NCBI RefSeq assembly: GCF_963678635.1
Contig: NW_026970972.1
Coordinates: forward strand, 62,001 to 126,000
DNA from: Symsagittifera roscoffensis
Lineage: Eukaryota > Xenacoelomorpha > Acoela > Convolutidae
Length of the DNA stretch: 64,000 nucleotides
Direction of reading: 5' to 3'
The position numbers and the translations under genes are program-made. This document shows, piece by piece, positions 10,330 to 21,699 of this stretch (positions are counted from its first letter, which is position 1; each line of letters begins with the position of its first letter). Under the pieces are notes generated by a model. That model saw only the letters and a list, made by a program, of their open reading frames with translations, ran no database searches and was not told where the DNA came from.

Positions 10330-12742
10330 AAGATTAAGTGGAAGTATAATCCCCAAGTGCACCACATCAAGGTGGAACATGGGAGCGAAAGGTGCGCAGT
10401 TGTAAGCGCGTGTTTTATGCAATCTGAGGGTCAAGAAATTTGACTGACGAGATTTTGAACACAAGCATGTGCCTAGTTGAAGGTTCACTAAACGCCCGTT
10501 CACTCACTCCCGTTTGTGACGACCCATATAGTCTTGAGGCTTTGACGCCGATACATTTCCTCTTAGGTCAGCACAGTATAAAGTTCCCGTCTCTAAGATC
10601 GAATGAAAACGCTATTCTCACTCTAAACGCTATGCCCGTGCGCAGTCTTACGCAAGCGCAATTTGACAGCGATGGTTAAGTGAGTATGTCCCTACCATCA
10701 AAAAAAAAGAGTTAAGTGGCTTGCTCTTCACGACTTCACTTTAAAAACGGGAGGTATGGTGTGGTTATTTGAATCCACCAGCCCTAGGGGTCACTACCCA
10801 CTAGCACGCATAATGTCGCTAAACTACGGCGTTGCACGCTCCCCAAACCTAAGTACCGTTTTCGGGAAACTACACTCGGCCGCAGTTGAGCTTGTTTCGG
10901 TTCTGGCTCCTTCGGGGGTGGAGGATATTAATGCTACATAGCATTAAAGTTGAAAGTATGAAGGCTAGTATAGTATAAAGCCAGTATAGTTGCTTACCAA
11001 TACCAGCTATATAGCCCAGCGTATACATAGTGCGTTCTGGGGAGTGCGGCGTGGGTTCGATTCTCACCTGAGTTGTTTTATTTGAGAATCCTATTTGAAC
11101 CGAACCTGACAGAACATAAAATGCTAATGTTTTAATCGGTTCGAAATTGGTTTGCAATTGAGTTTCTGTTAATTAAACTGCGTGAACTAAGTATGAATTT
11201 ATTGTGAAAAAGCATTTAAATCACACAAATCAGCGCATGAACAAGCCCATTTTTTAACTTGATACTTTTAATGTTGTTGCTAATGCCGTGCAATTTGAAA
11301 TAATAAAAATCGCCGTTTTTTGAATCTCTTGAATTAGGCCGATTATGTTTCCTGTTTTTTTTTTTGAGTTATAAGAACGGCCAGAACATTTCGGTGCCGC
11401 GACTCGGGAATTGTTATCCGAAAACAAAATACAACTGTACATTTTTGTGCAACCTCAAACTGAACGAAACCCATTCCAATGGTCAGATTACGCGAAAACT
11501 CAAACTAGTGCAACAGACCAAAAAATCAAAAACAGGTCGAATGGCCGAAAATCAGAAACTGTTAAAAACAACCCAGTTAACGAAATCAAGAACGGTGTCG
11601 CTTGCCGAGTTTAGCCGAAGTTAGTAAATTAGCCGATACGATCAACAACTTTTGCCACAACAGCAAACTACTTTTGTCGAAACAACCAGTTCCTGGAGCA
11701 GTATCATCCCAAAATCTGCCCTAGTCAAAACAAAGCCTACAGCCTAGAAGGCCGACATCAGACAAGGCCGAAAGACGTATTTTGTGGATTCTTTGTGGAC
11801 TTTTGGTCCAAAGCTCGATGAATTTCCTGCAAAAAACTTGTAAGATCGAATTACTAGACTTCTAGACTCTAATTTGTACTAGTTTTTTTAACCAAAAAAG
11901 TCTACTTTTCTGATTATCAGTGCTATAAAACATATACGATGTAATTGATTGCAAGCCGATAAAGACCCTATAAGACACCGCAATACTCGTGCATAACCAG
12001 TACCCCAGTACCTCAGAAGAGTCTCGAACCCACAAATTTTGTAAAAAAAAATTCAGAAAATTTTGCAGAAAATTTTTGCAAAAAAATTTAAAAAATAATT
12101 CTTGAAAAAAAAATTTATACCAACTTTTCCAAACATTTTTATTGACAAAAAAAAATATTTTTGTTGCCCGAACTTAGAGGGAAATTGGAAAACACCGTTT
12201 TCGTCTCGCCCGTTTAAACGTTTAAACCGTCAATCGTGTCGAGCAAGTTTTTTTAGTGAATCCCTACCTCGTTTTCCTCCAGTGGTTGGATAATCTTTAA
12301 AAATTTAATCGGCTCGCCCGTTTTCGGCCACATACCGCCGCGACCGTTAGTACTACCGTTTCGCCGTAACGTCGTTGAGTTTAACCGATAAACCGTACGC
12401 GTTAACTTAAATAGTACTGAACCGAAGCCTTATTAGAACCCTTCAAACCCTCAGCTAAGGGTTCTTAAAGTTATTATCGTCATATTTTTGTTTATTTCTA
12501 TGTAACGACTTTACAACAACAGACTCCTTAAATTGAATGCCATTAAAACAACCGTATCGGTTATCACTCCCAATGGAGTTCATCATTGCTGCGAATTCTC
12601 TCCATCACTCCGTAAATACATTACCATTAACTCTATGAAAACGCCTCGACGACACTTCAAATGCAGTTCCAGGTTTAAGCTTTAACTTGAATGCAAATAA
12701 CCGACAAAAGAATGTTCAATATCTTTTAAGCAATTCCCAATT
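10330..12742 (+). mobile_element. Rearranged BEL/Pao piece: integrase end, LTR, 5' leader
   Basis: 10,330-10,920 matches the 3' end of the integrase region of the complete element (22,395-22,960). 10,926-11,388 is an LTR. 11,389-12,742 matches that element's primer-binding site and 5' leader (15,121-16,190). The order (tail of one element, one LTR, head of another) is what two tandem elements sharing an LTR, or a one-LTR junction, would leave after truncation on both sides. It is a broken fossil, more diverged than the element at 14,672-23,405. Confidence 0.85.
10926..11388 (+). repeat. BEL/Pao LTR (third copy)
   Basis: An LTR of about 463 bp, homologous to 14,672-15,120. It is preceded by a purine-rich tract (GGGGGTGGAGGA) typical of a polypurine tract and followed within 3 bp by the primer-binding site GGTGCCGCGACTCGGG. 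It contains the same tRNA-like block, with the T-arm-like GTGGGTTCGATTCTCAC at 11,051-11,067. Confidence 0.85.
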
Positions 12743-13089
12743 CAAGTTACAGAAAAGCCAGAAAACCTTGCCTAAAAATTTAACGTTAGAAGCACATTTA
12801 TGTCTGACTATGAATTGAAACAGAAAAAGAATGAAACCTGAGAGACAGTGAGCTCCTTACATCAAGGGAACAAAATTCGCGTTTTTTTTATTCGGAAAAA
12901 AAACAAGAAGTACTGAAAATTATATTCAATTATTTGAGAGACAACTTCACATCTTGTTTTCTCGCAAGACAAAAACTGCAGTAAAAATCTTGAAATCTGA
13001 GCTAAGTTTAAATGCTTTTTAAAGATCTCTGGCTTTTTGCACTTTTCTTTATCAGATAGAAAATCGCTATATCATTATATAGGGACAAA

Positions 13090-13526
13090 AACTACCACAC
13101 TTAGCAAATATCATCCTACTTTTTATTTCCCGAAATTTTCTTTCATTTTTTTTTAATTTCTTTAGTTGCATTATTTTTTTCCCCAGTATTTTTTTGAGAT
13201 ATCCAATTTCGGCTGACAGACCACAAAATATTTCTAAAGAAACCTTCGGTGCCAAAATTTAATACTTTAGAGGGTAAAGCTAAGTGAAGGCTTTTTTTAT
13301 AATTTTTTATGTGAAATCTCCAAAAACGCCTTTTTTGGCCTGTTTTTCTTTTTCACTATTTAGCCGCCGGTGCAGATAACTTGGCCAAAGTAAGGTCAAT
13401 TTAGTGCTTTGGGAGAGCTCGGGAGAATCAATTTAGTCAACCTAAGAAAAAGAAACGTCGACAAAAATTTCGCATTTGTTTGAAAATCCTGTTCGAGAAA
13501 ACCCTAGATCCGCCCCTGGCAATTAA
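13090..13526 (+). repeat. 1,140-bp tandem repeat, copy A (partial)
   Basis: The right-hand third of the repeat unit (from CAAATATCAT to CTGGCAATTAAACTGG), more diverged than the other copies. The Ran-binding portion is absent. Confidence 0.75.
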
Positions 13527-14671
13527 ACTGGCAAAATGTGTAGTTTTCTCTTGAACTGATTAAGCTATGACAAACATATTTGTTCTTCATAAATATCCTT
13601 GTAAAATTGAACGTCACAACATAAAAACTTTTATGAGGCCAAACTGTGCACTGGATATGAGCGCAATTTTGTGTCTGTAGGTTCCTGGGTTCCAGAGACA
13701 AGTCTTTTTAAATGTTCCAAAAAGTATATGGATTCCACAAAAAAAATTTCTGTGGATTCCGCATACATATTTCTGTAACGTAAATTTTTTCGCCACATTT
13801 GTTTTGTTGCGGATTCCGCAACAAGCAAATATAGCTAGTTGTTCCGGATTCCGCAACTGTAAGTGTGATTGCAAATGACTTTTCGGAAGAGGAAAAAATA
13901 TAACAGCCTTGTGTGAGGTTTAAAACTCAGGAAATTGCGCAGAAGTTCAAGGCAGTTTTTGACGAGAAAATTCATGTTTACAAGCAAAGAAACGGCTCTT
14001 CCAGTACTGTGGAAACAAAGGTTCCAAAAGTGCTGAAGTTGAAAAGGTCGACGAAACAACCGACAAAGTTGAAAAGCCGAAAGGCATCAGCAAAAACGTT
14101 GAGACAAAAGATCCTCAAAAATGTTTGATGCAAGAAGAGAAAAAGAAAGAAACTGTAGTGGAAAATATTGGATCGATAGATGTTGAACCAGCAAGTAAAT
14201 TGACTTGATTTTAATTTGTGCGGATTCAGAAGAAACACGACTACACATTTAACAAATATCATTTGACTTTTTATTTCCCAAAAATTTCGTTCATTTTGTT
14301 TTCATTTTCTCTATTTGCATTACTTTTTTTCTCCAGTACATTTTTTTGAGATATCCATTTTCGGCTGATACACCACAAAAAACTTCTAGAGAAACCTTCG
14401 GTGCCAAAATTTAATATTTTAGAGGGTAAAGCCAAGTGAAGTTGCGCTTTTTTTAATCAATTTTCGCAAAAGCTCCTGAAAACGCCTTTCTTGGCCTGTT
14501 TTTATTCGATATTTATCCGGCGGTGAAGGTAGGGCCTTTTTAGTGCTTTGGGAGAGCTCGGGAGAATCAATTTAATCAACCTCAGAAAAAAAACCTCGAC
14601 AAAAATTTCGCATATTTTTTGAAAATCCCCCTTGAGAAAATCTTAGATCCGCCTCTGGCAATTAAACTGGG
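13527..14671 (+). repeat. 1,140-bp tandem repeat, copy B
   Basis: A full unit running from CAAAATGTGTAGTTTTC through the GGATTCCGC-rich block, a Ran-binding-domain-like segment and the AT-rich 3' part, to CTGGCAATTAAACTGGG. The BEL/Pao element begins directly after it. The unit recurs at 23,406-24,549 and 24,550-25,271. Confidence 0.85.
13870..14128 (+). pseudogene. Ran-binding-domain fragment in repeat copy B
   Basis: The frame contains ANDFSEEE, then QPCVRFKTQEIAQKFKAVFDE. This is the C-terminal signature of RanBP1/RanBP2-type Ran-binding domains (the family reads roughly W-x-A-N-D-[FY]-x-D, then E-x-L-A-[IV]-R-F-K, then A-x-x-F-K-x-x-F-[ED]-E). The N-terminal half of the domain is missing. 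Downstream a Lys/Glu-rich tail is open in two frames, and the acidic one (VEKVDETTDKVEKPK) looks like the original. This copy has an in-frame interruption before the RFK motif. It is most likely a captured host exon, no longer coding. Confidence 0.65.
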
Positions 14672-15120
14672 TGTTAATGCTACATAGCATTAAAGTATGA
14701 AAGTATAGTATAAAGCCAGTATAGTTGCTTATCAATATCAGCTATATAGCTCAGAGTATACATAGTGCGTTCCGGGGAGTTCGGCGTGGGTTCGATTCTC
14801 ACCTAAGTCGTTTCATTTGAGAATCCTATTTGAGCCGAACCTGACAGAACATAAAATGCTAATATTTTGATCGGTTCTAAATTGGTTTGCAATTGAGTTT
14901 CTGTTAATTAAACTGCGTGAACTAAGTATGAACTCATTGTGAAAAAACACACAAATCACACAAATCAGGGCATGAACAAGCCCACTTTTTAACTTGATAC
15001 GTGTAATGTTGTTGCTAATTCCGTGCAATAAAAAATTACTAAAATTCGCCGTTTATTGATTCTCTTGAATTAAACCGATTATGTTTCCTGTTTTTATAAG
15101 TTATAAAAAAGGCCAGAATA
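14672..15120 (+). repeat. BEL/Pao 5' LTR
   Basis: It starts TGTTAATGCTACATAGCATT. It contains a TATA-like TATAAAG at about 14,708 (core promoter), a tRNA-like block at 14,741-14,808, and an AATAAA at about 15,028 (polyadenylation signal). It ends with AGAATA, where the older copy has AGAACA, so the ancestral ends were TG and CA. It is followed after 3 bp by the primer-binding site. Confidence 0.9.
14741..14808 (+). ncRNA. tRNA-like sequence inside the LTR
   Basis: It reads ATATAGCTCAG at the position of a D-arm or A box (canonical TRGCNNAG) and, 35 bp on, GTGGGTTCGATTCTCAC. The latter is a well-formed T-arm with a 5-bp stem, a 7-base TTCGATT loop and a B-box match. An anticodon arm is not convincing. 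The same block is in all three LTR copies. It may be a captured tRNA or SINE head giving an internal Pol III promoter, or a structural mimic. Confidence 0.55.
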
Positions 15121-15123
15121 TTT

Positions 15124-15141
15124 TGGTGCCGCGACTCGGGA
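15124..15141 (+). other. Primer-binding site of the BEL/Pao element
   Basis: TGGTGCCGCGACTCGGGA is the complement of a tRNA 3' end including CCA. It would pair with an acceptor stem ending CGGCA-CCA. It lies 3 bp after the LTR, and the same sequence follows the LTR at 11,388. The exact tRNA is not identified; it is not the tRNA-Arg-like sequence at 32,442-32,514. Confidence 0.85.
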
Positions 15142-15985
15142 GACCTAGGAGACAACTTCCACTTCAAAGTCGACACTGCATACTCAAAGCCGACAAGCCA
15201 GAAGGCCGACATCACACAAGGCGGAAAGTGGTTTTTTTTTGTGGAATCTTCGTGTACTTTTGGACTCAGGCCCGGTCAACTACCTGCAAAAAACTTGTAA
15301 GATCGAACCTGTGCTTTCAACTAACTTTTAGACTCTAATTTGTGCTAGTTTTTTAACCAAAAAAAGTGCTAGTTTTTTGATTATCAGTGCTATAAAATTA
15401 CATACGATGTTGTTAATTGCAAACCGATAAGGACCGTACTAGATACCTAATCCTTGTTCATACCCAGTACCCTAATACCCCAGGACAGTCTCGAACCCAA
15501 AAAATTTTGTGAAAAAAAAATTCAGAAAATTTTCCAAAAAATTTCTCGAAAAAAAAAAGTTATTCCAACTTTTCCCAAAACTTTCACTGACAAAAAATTT
15601 TTTTTTTGCCCGAATTTAGAGAAAAATCGGAAAACACCGTTTTCGTCTCGCCCGTTCAAACGTTTAAACCGTCAATCGTGTCGAGTAAGTTTTTTGAGTG
15701 AATCCCTACCTCGGTTTCCTCCAGTGGTTGGATAAACTTTAAAAAAATTTGCTCGGCTCGCCCCATTTTTGGCCGCATACCGCCGCGACCGTTACTACTA
15801 CCGTTTCGCCGTAACGTCGTTGAGTTTAACCGATAAACCGTACGCGTTAACTTAAATGGTACTGAATCGAAGCCTTAGCAAAACCTTAAAAAACCCTCAG
15901 CTAAGGGTTCTTAAAGTTCTTATCGTGATAATTTTTTTTTTCATTTCTATGTGACGACTTTACATCAACAGACTACTTAAATTGA

Positions 15986-16558
15986 TTGCCATTAAAACAA
16001 TCGTATCGCTTATCACTCTCAATGGTGTTCATCATTGCTGCGAGTTCTCTCCATCACTCCGTAAATACATTAGCATTAACTCTACAAAAACGCCTCGACG
16101 ACACTTTTAAAGCAGTTCCAGGTTTAAGCTTTAATTTGAATGCAAATAACCGGCAAAAGACTGTTCAATATCTTTTAAGCAATTCCCCAAAATGTATGAC
16201 AGAGAAAAACTTTATAATTTGGCACGATGTTATAAAAAATTCATTGAGCAAGCATAGATCAAACAACGATAACCCACTTACACCAGAAACTCTGATTAAA
16301 ATTTTAGAAGAGTATAAAAACAAAATATCAGCCATTATTTACGTACACCGTCAAAATACCCCTAATATTTACGGACGTTTGGTTGAAACAGGAATATTAA
16401 CAATTAATGTGACCAAACATTTAATATCAAAAAGAAAAGCTAGCAATAAAGAATTAATTCGTAAGCTTAAATTAATTCATCCTCCGGCGTTTTTAGAAAT
16501 AAAAAATTTGAGAATCATTCGACGTTATTTCCCCAATCTGTCCCAATTTATCAATTAA
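15986..16558 (+). CDS. Unrecognised ORF in the BEL/Pao leader
   Basis: A 190-codon frame between the primer-binding site and gag of the BEL/Pao fossil, opening MPLKQSYRLSLSMVF and ending NLSQFIN. It is basic (many Lys and Arg) and mostly helical in appearance, with no zinc knuckle and no recognised domain. The N-terminus is hydrophobic and may be signal-like. The first ~70 codons have a diverged counterpart in the older copy at about 12,540-12,745, so the segment belongs to the family. The BEL/Pao elements I know have no separate gene here. It could be an accessory gene acquired by the lineage or non-coding leader that happens to be open. Confidence 0.45.
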   Translation: MPLKQSYRLSLSMVFIIAASSLHHSVNTLALTLQKRLDDTFKAVPGLSFNLNANNRQKTVQYLLSNSPKCMTEKNFIIWHDVIKNSLSKHRSNNDNPLTPETLIKILEEYKNKISAIIYVHRQNTPNIYGRLVETGILTINVTKHLISKRKASNKELIRKLKLIHPPAFLEIKNLRIIRRYFPNLSQFIN

Positions 16559-16848
16559 GTTAAAAGTCGTCGACCAAGATCAAGGAAAAGAAAAGCAGAT
16601 AAGCAAAAGATTTCACAAATGACAACAGTCGAAGAATATTTAACATTTGTTAGGCATTATAAACCTTGATTTTTTTTATTAGTTATATTCATCTTTATTT
16701 TCAATCTTGTAGTTTGTTGTCCTTCTGTTCCGTAGGCAACGAGAGTTGTAGGGGTCTTGCGAGGATCCTCTCGTTCAGTATAGGAAACGGCTACTTGAAT
16801 TGACTCTAGTTTGATTCCGTCAACCGACACTATTTTTTTTGCTCTCAT

Positions 16849-16868
16849 TTAGAAACAAATATTTCAAA
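16849..16868 (+). promoter_or_regulatory. Splice-acceptor-like tract before gag
   Basis: A pyrimidine-rich run (TTTTTTTTGCTCTCATTTAG, ending at about 16,852) precedes the gag ATG at 16,869. If used, it would let a spliced transcript bypass the leader ORF. This is inference from sequence only. Confidence 0.3.
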
Positions 16869-18960
16869 ATGGAGCTTGATCTCGGCCAGAAGCTAAACAA
16901 AATTTATCTTGCCAGGAAAGAGTTAGAAACAAATCTTTTCGATTACCATGCCAAAATTACGGAATATATAAGTGCGAATGATAGACCAGCTAAATATGAA
17001 ACGTACATAGAAAATTCTAGCATTTGCTTACAAAAAATTATGGAGAAAAATGATGAGCTTAAATCTTTGTCTATGCACAGCAACAACGCTGCTGAAACAA
17101 TAAATCAACCTGAGTTTTACCTAGGATCTACCACTGCAAAACATGACGATGTTTTAGGTCTAGCTAAAAATTACTTTCAAATTAAAGTACTTTCAAGTAG
17201 AGGCTAAGCTTCGTTTGAAAAAGCAAGAGATCCAGATTCAGTCGATTAAGGGTCAACTTGATCTTGATGTGGTTGTAGAGGAGAGCCGTCAAAAGCTAGC
17301 TGAAGCAATTATTGAAGAGGCTGAATATCTGGAAGACGCCTCTGAAATTTGTGAATTTCGTCGTAGCAGATCGAAATTGGCAATGGGCGTTCAGGAAAAC
17401 CAAACGGAGGAAGACAGGACAAGAAGTTGGGTGAACACTCAATTCCCAACTCAGGAGATAGTTCAGCCCGTGGCCCCAGTCCAAAGTGTCAATCTGGAAC
17501 CAGCTTCCGAGTTCTTGTCATTTTCAAGTATTGAACCGCCTTTCAGTCGAAATCTGACGATGATTAATGACTCACATCCATTTGCTACCTCACATCCATT
17601 CGAAACCACGTGTATAAACTCACAGAGTGTTAACGTCCCTCATACATCAAATACAAGTGTCGGCTTGACAAATCCAAATGTAAATAGTACGTATGAGCCA
17701 CAGGAACAGCTACTTTTGACCAACCTATACAACTACAACCCTTTGATTCAGAGTTCTTTTCATCATTCTAATATCGCGCCGAGCTCAATGGCCATTGCTC
17801 CACAAACCTTTTTCCCAAATAGTTCCGCAAAATTTGTGTACCAGTTTTATCCACTAACGTTGGTCCTCACAATCCTCCAACAGTCACCTTCCCATCTAAC
17901 TCATACTATGTCACTCAGCCATCGAATGTTCAATTGTTCTATAGCGGAGGAACAACATTTTATGTCGGTGATCCTAATGCTGTAGACGTCGTCATCCATT
18001 CGAAAACGCTGATGGCGCTTTATACAAGTGAGAACAAACAACCCGGGTCATTTACGCCTTCGGGAAGTAATTCAATCAGTAATCAAGATCTAGCTGAATT
18101 CTTGACACTGAGCCAGAAAGGTCCCTTGCCTGAATGGAAATTGTCTTCTTTCGACGGGAATCCCTTGCAGTGGCCTGAATGGTTTGGTCAGCTCAAAAGT
18201 GCAATCGATTCAAAAGTTTTAAGCGATGATGTCAAACTGACATATCTCAAAACTCTCGTTTCAGGCAAAGCGAAGAATGCAATTGCCGAATTCGCTTACA
18301 GTGGAGTATTCTACAAGGACGCTTTGAAGAGAGGAAATTTGGACAACCACAGACGATTGTGGCAGCTCATCTTGAAAAACTTTCGAATTTTCCACCTCTC
18401 AAAATGCACAATTCAGAAAGCATTATCAGTTTCGCTTCCTGTAAATCCAGTCTTGTCGCAGTTTTAAAATCGTTAGGATATGAGTATGACTTGAAGAGTA
18501 CATCCGTTTTGAATCCAAATATGAAAGAGTCATGGTCTCTCCACTCTGTAAAGAAATGTTGGAGACAGCCAACCGTTTTAGACTTTAATGAGTGGCTCCG
18601 CGACAAGGCTGAGGCACATGAACTTATGCGTGTGAGTCAGAATAAGTCACGACCTGAGGAGACTCCAAAGACTGGTTTCCATAAACCACCTACAAAAGTT
18701 TTTGCCGCTGCTTCAAAAGTTGAAAAACCAATTTATGCTCCGTGCCTCCAGTGCAATGGTAAACACCCACTCTGGAGTTGTTCTATGTCTAAGGAAAAGA
18801 CCCCAACTCAACGAGCTCAATTCTCCGCACAAAATAGGCTGTGTTTTGCTTGCTTTCAACCTGACCACATGTTCCGAAAATGCCCTAAAGCCCGCAAATG
18901 CACAAAGCCTGGTTGTGAAAGCACCCATAATGTCTTGTTACATGGTGCTGAGAAAGTTTT
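16869..18960 (+). CDS. gag: BEL/Pao gag region (fossil)
   Basis: It begins MELDLGQKLNKIYLARKEL at an ATG shortly after an acceptor-like tract. The N-terminal part is helical and charged, the middle is Ser/Pro/Asn-rich, and a capsid-like segment follows (LPEWKLSSFDGNPLQWPEW, a hallmark of Pao Gag). Cys/His knuckles lie at about 18,745-18,945 (CLQCNGKHPLWSC, CFACFQPDHMFRKC). Family role: virus-like particle assembly and RNA packaging. Broken fossil; likely once expressed as a gag-pol polyprotein. Confidence 0.85.
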
Positions 18961-19079
18961 CAGCGTAAGGTCTGCAAACAAAGAGTTAAACAATAGCAAT
19001 AATGCAAGCCATTCGAATTCAAACAGTACCGCCCCGCCGAACCGGAATAAGCCGCAAACTTTGTCATCAAACGTAGCCG

Positions 19080-19800
19080 GTTCGTCGTCTTACAAGAAAC
19101 TTACGGGACTCCTTCCTGTGCTTCAATTGGAAATAAGTTCACACACAGATGTGACCACTGCTCTTGTAATGTGCGATTCCTGTTGTACCCACTCATGGGT
19201 CTCGGCGGGCCTAGCACAGCGTTTAAATTTAACTGGCCAACAGCTAGATATTCTGGTAAACGGCTTCAATTCGACGGAATCCGTTCCCACGCAACAAGTC
19301 GAAGTGAATGTTTTTGCCAAATTCGACCACCATGAATACTCGTTTAGGATTACGCCGTTTGTGAAAGACAGTTTGAGCGTTGGTTCCGAAACCATTGACG
19401 CTACCATTCTCCAAGACAGGTTTCCACAACTGCAGCCAATTAAACCTATTGTCTACAACTATTCCGACGTTGAGATTATATTAGGGCAGGATGTCTTTCA
19501 TGCAATCAAGCCTCTCGAATACTTCCAAGGACGAAATCAAAACACTCCTGTCGCTGTCCGTATGCCCATTGGCTGGGTTCTCAGTGGCCCACTTCCATCA
19601 CCAACTGGTGGTCGAGCCACCACTTTCAAGTGCAATGTTGAGGACGTAGCACTTGCTGACCAAGTGAAGAAATGGTACGAGCTAGAGTCGTATGGCACGT
19701 TTAAACAAGCTGATCCCCGTTCCTCAGCTGATAAACGTGCACAAAAAATTCTTGACTCAACCACGATTCATGATGGCAGACGTTATATTGCCGGAATGCT
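19080..19800 (+). CDS. pol: BEL/Pao protease and pre-RT region (fossil)
   Basis: It opens with LLPVLQLEISSHTDVTTALV, the pepsin-like protease region of Pao elements, followed by the typical flap/ligand segment and the ILGQDVFHAIKPLEYF block. It ends with PIGWVLSGPLP, a strongly conserved Pao motif upstream of RT. Family role: cleavage of the polyprotein. Part of a broken fossil. Confidence 0.8.
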
Positions 19801-19809
19801 CTAGGCTGA

Positions 19810-20830
19810 TGACAAAATTCATCTTCCCGATAACTTTTACGCTTCGTTGGTCCAGTTTAAGTCTCTTGAAAAGCGTCTAGAGAAAGATTTGAACCTGAAA
19901 ACTCAATACGCATCAGATATCCGAAGTGATGTCGAGAAGGGTTACGTGGTCCCGGTTAGCCCTCACGACTCAAAAAACCGTTCAGACCGAGAATTGTACG
20001 TAACGCACCACCCAGTTTTAAATCCAAACAAACCCGGCAAAGTTCGGCGCGTTTTAAACGGTGCTTCTAGGTTTCACGACAATTCACTGAATAACTCCCT
20101 TCTAGTCGGCCCCGATCTGCTTCAGAACCTTTTATTCGTTTTAATGCGCTTCCGAGAGCACAAATACGCAATTTCCGCAGATATCGAAGGCATGTTTATG
20201 CAGGTCGGCTTACTAGAAAGCGATCAACGTTCCTTGCGTTTTTTGTGGCGGGAGGACCCCACATCAGATTGAGAGTGTATTTCAATATACAAGGCATATA
20301 TTTGGAGCGAAAGATTCTCCGACATGTGCTAACTATGCTCTTCGCCGAACAGCCGTCGATAACCAAGATCGTTACCCCGATGCCGCTTGCGCCGTGCTTA
20401 ACAACTTTTACATCGATGACTACCTTGGGTCTGTGAAAAACCCAGAAACTGCTTTAAGGTTAAGTCGCAGTTTGGTTGAACTGCTTAAGTTGGGTGGGTT
20501 TAATCTTACAAAATTTATTAGCAACGTTCCCAGTTTGTCTTCGAAACTAAATCCCCCTAAGACCAGCGCTAACAACAGTAAGGAAATTATTACCGCTGCG
20601 ATTAATCCGGAAACCGCATCGCATGTTCTCGGTCTCAAATGGGACCACGTCACCGATACGTTGGTTGTGAGCAGAGGAGTCAACCGAGAACTCAAAGACT
20701 CTGTTACGCAGCGATCGGTCCTTAGTTTTGTGTCCTCCGTGTTCGACCCCATAGGTCTTGTCGCCCCATATACCGTACGCGCACGTTTGTTACTGAAAGA
20801 TATCTGGAGATTGAGTGGCCAACAGTGAGA
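19810..20830 (+). CDS. pol: BEL/Pao reverse transcriptase region (fossil)
   Basis: RT blocks are visible in order: GYVVPVSPHDSK; HHPVLNPNKPGKVRRVLNGA; NNSLLVGPDLLQNL; ISADIEGMFMQVGL; FYIDDYLGSV (the Y-x-D-D catalytic block, about 20,405). The thumb region runs toward VFDPIGLVAPYTVRARLLLK. Family role: minus- and plus-strand cDNA synthesis in the particle. Part of a broken fossil. Confidence 0.88.
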
Positions 20831-20929
20831 CGACCCACTGCCAATTGAGTTGTGCCGCAGATTCACCGAATGGCACTCTGGCTTGCCAGTTTTAGGGCAG
20901 CTCAAAATACCTCGTTGCTATTTTGACTT

Positions 20930-21400
20930 CTCAGTAGATGAGGTTGAGCTGTACATGTTCGGTGATAGCTCATTGGACGTTTTCTGTTCTGTAGCATTCC
21001 CTCGAGCTCAAAAAACGCCTGCTCCAAATGTCAACTAGCGTTTGTTTTCGGTAAAGCAAGGGTAGCCCCGATGAAGATGCTTTCAATTCCGAAGTTGGAA
21101 CTTCAGGCTGCGCTTCTTGCCTTCGCCTGAAGGATGATATCGAGAAAGCTCTGACACTGAGTATTTCCAAAGTGTTCATGTGGACTGAAAGCACAACAGT
21201 CCTTCAGTGGTTGAACTCGACAAGCAAACAGCCCGTGTTTGTAGCCAATCGAGTAGCCGAGATTCTGGAGTCAATATCAACTGACCAATGGTTCCATGTT
21301 TTGAGTGGAGACAACCCCGCTGACACCGGAACTAGAGGTATTACTGCTGACTCCCTCAAGCAAAGCAGTTGGGTAAACGGCCCTTCCTTTTTGAAAACTT
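20930..21400 (+). CDS. pol: BEL/Pao RNase H region (fossil)
   Basis: Segments include LYMFGDSSLDVF, then the ELQAAL-type block, then VFMWTESTTVLQWLN, VFVANRVAEILE, and QWFHVLSGDNPADTGTRG. This is the standard Pao RNase H to connection series. Family role: degradation of the RNA strand of the RNA:DNA hybrid. Part of a broken fossil. Confidence 0.85.
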
Positions 21401-21699
21401 CTGATTGGCCTTTCAATCCAAATAGGGAAGTTACTGACAAAATTCGCCTGGATGGTCCGGTCTACGATCTAAACGAGGGTTTAGAGGTCTCTTCCAATTT
21501 TCCGTGCACTGCAGTTTCGACTGACTTTGCCTTCCCTTGGGAAGAGTATAGCTCGTTCTCCAAGATAAAGCGACTGGTCGCATATATGTTGAGACTCTCA
21601 CCTAGACATAGACATTTCAGATCCCCAGATAAGGCCATAATTGATCCAGCAGAACTTGTTATTTCAGAGGAAAAACTTTTGCAACTTTCGCAGTTAGAG

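Noticed and set aside
16657-16848. Minus-strand 63-codon frame in the BEL/Pao leader
   Set aside because: No similarity, opposite to the element's genes, and overlapping an AT-rich tract; likely chance.
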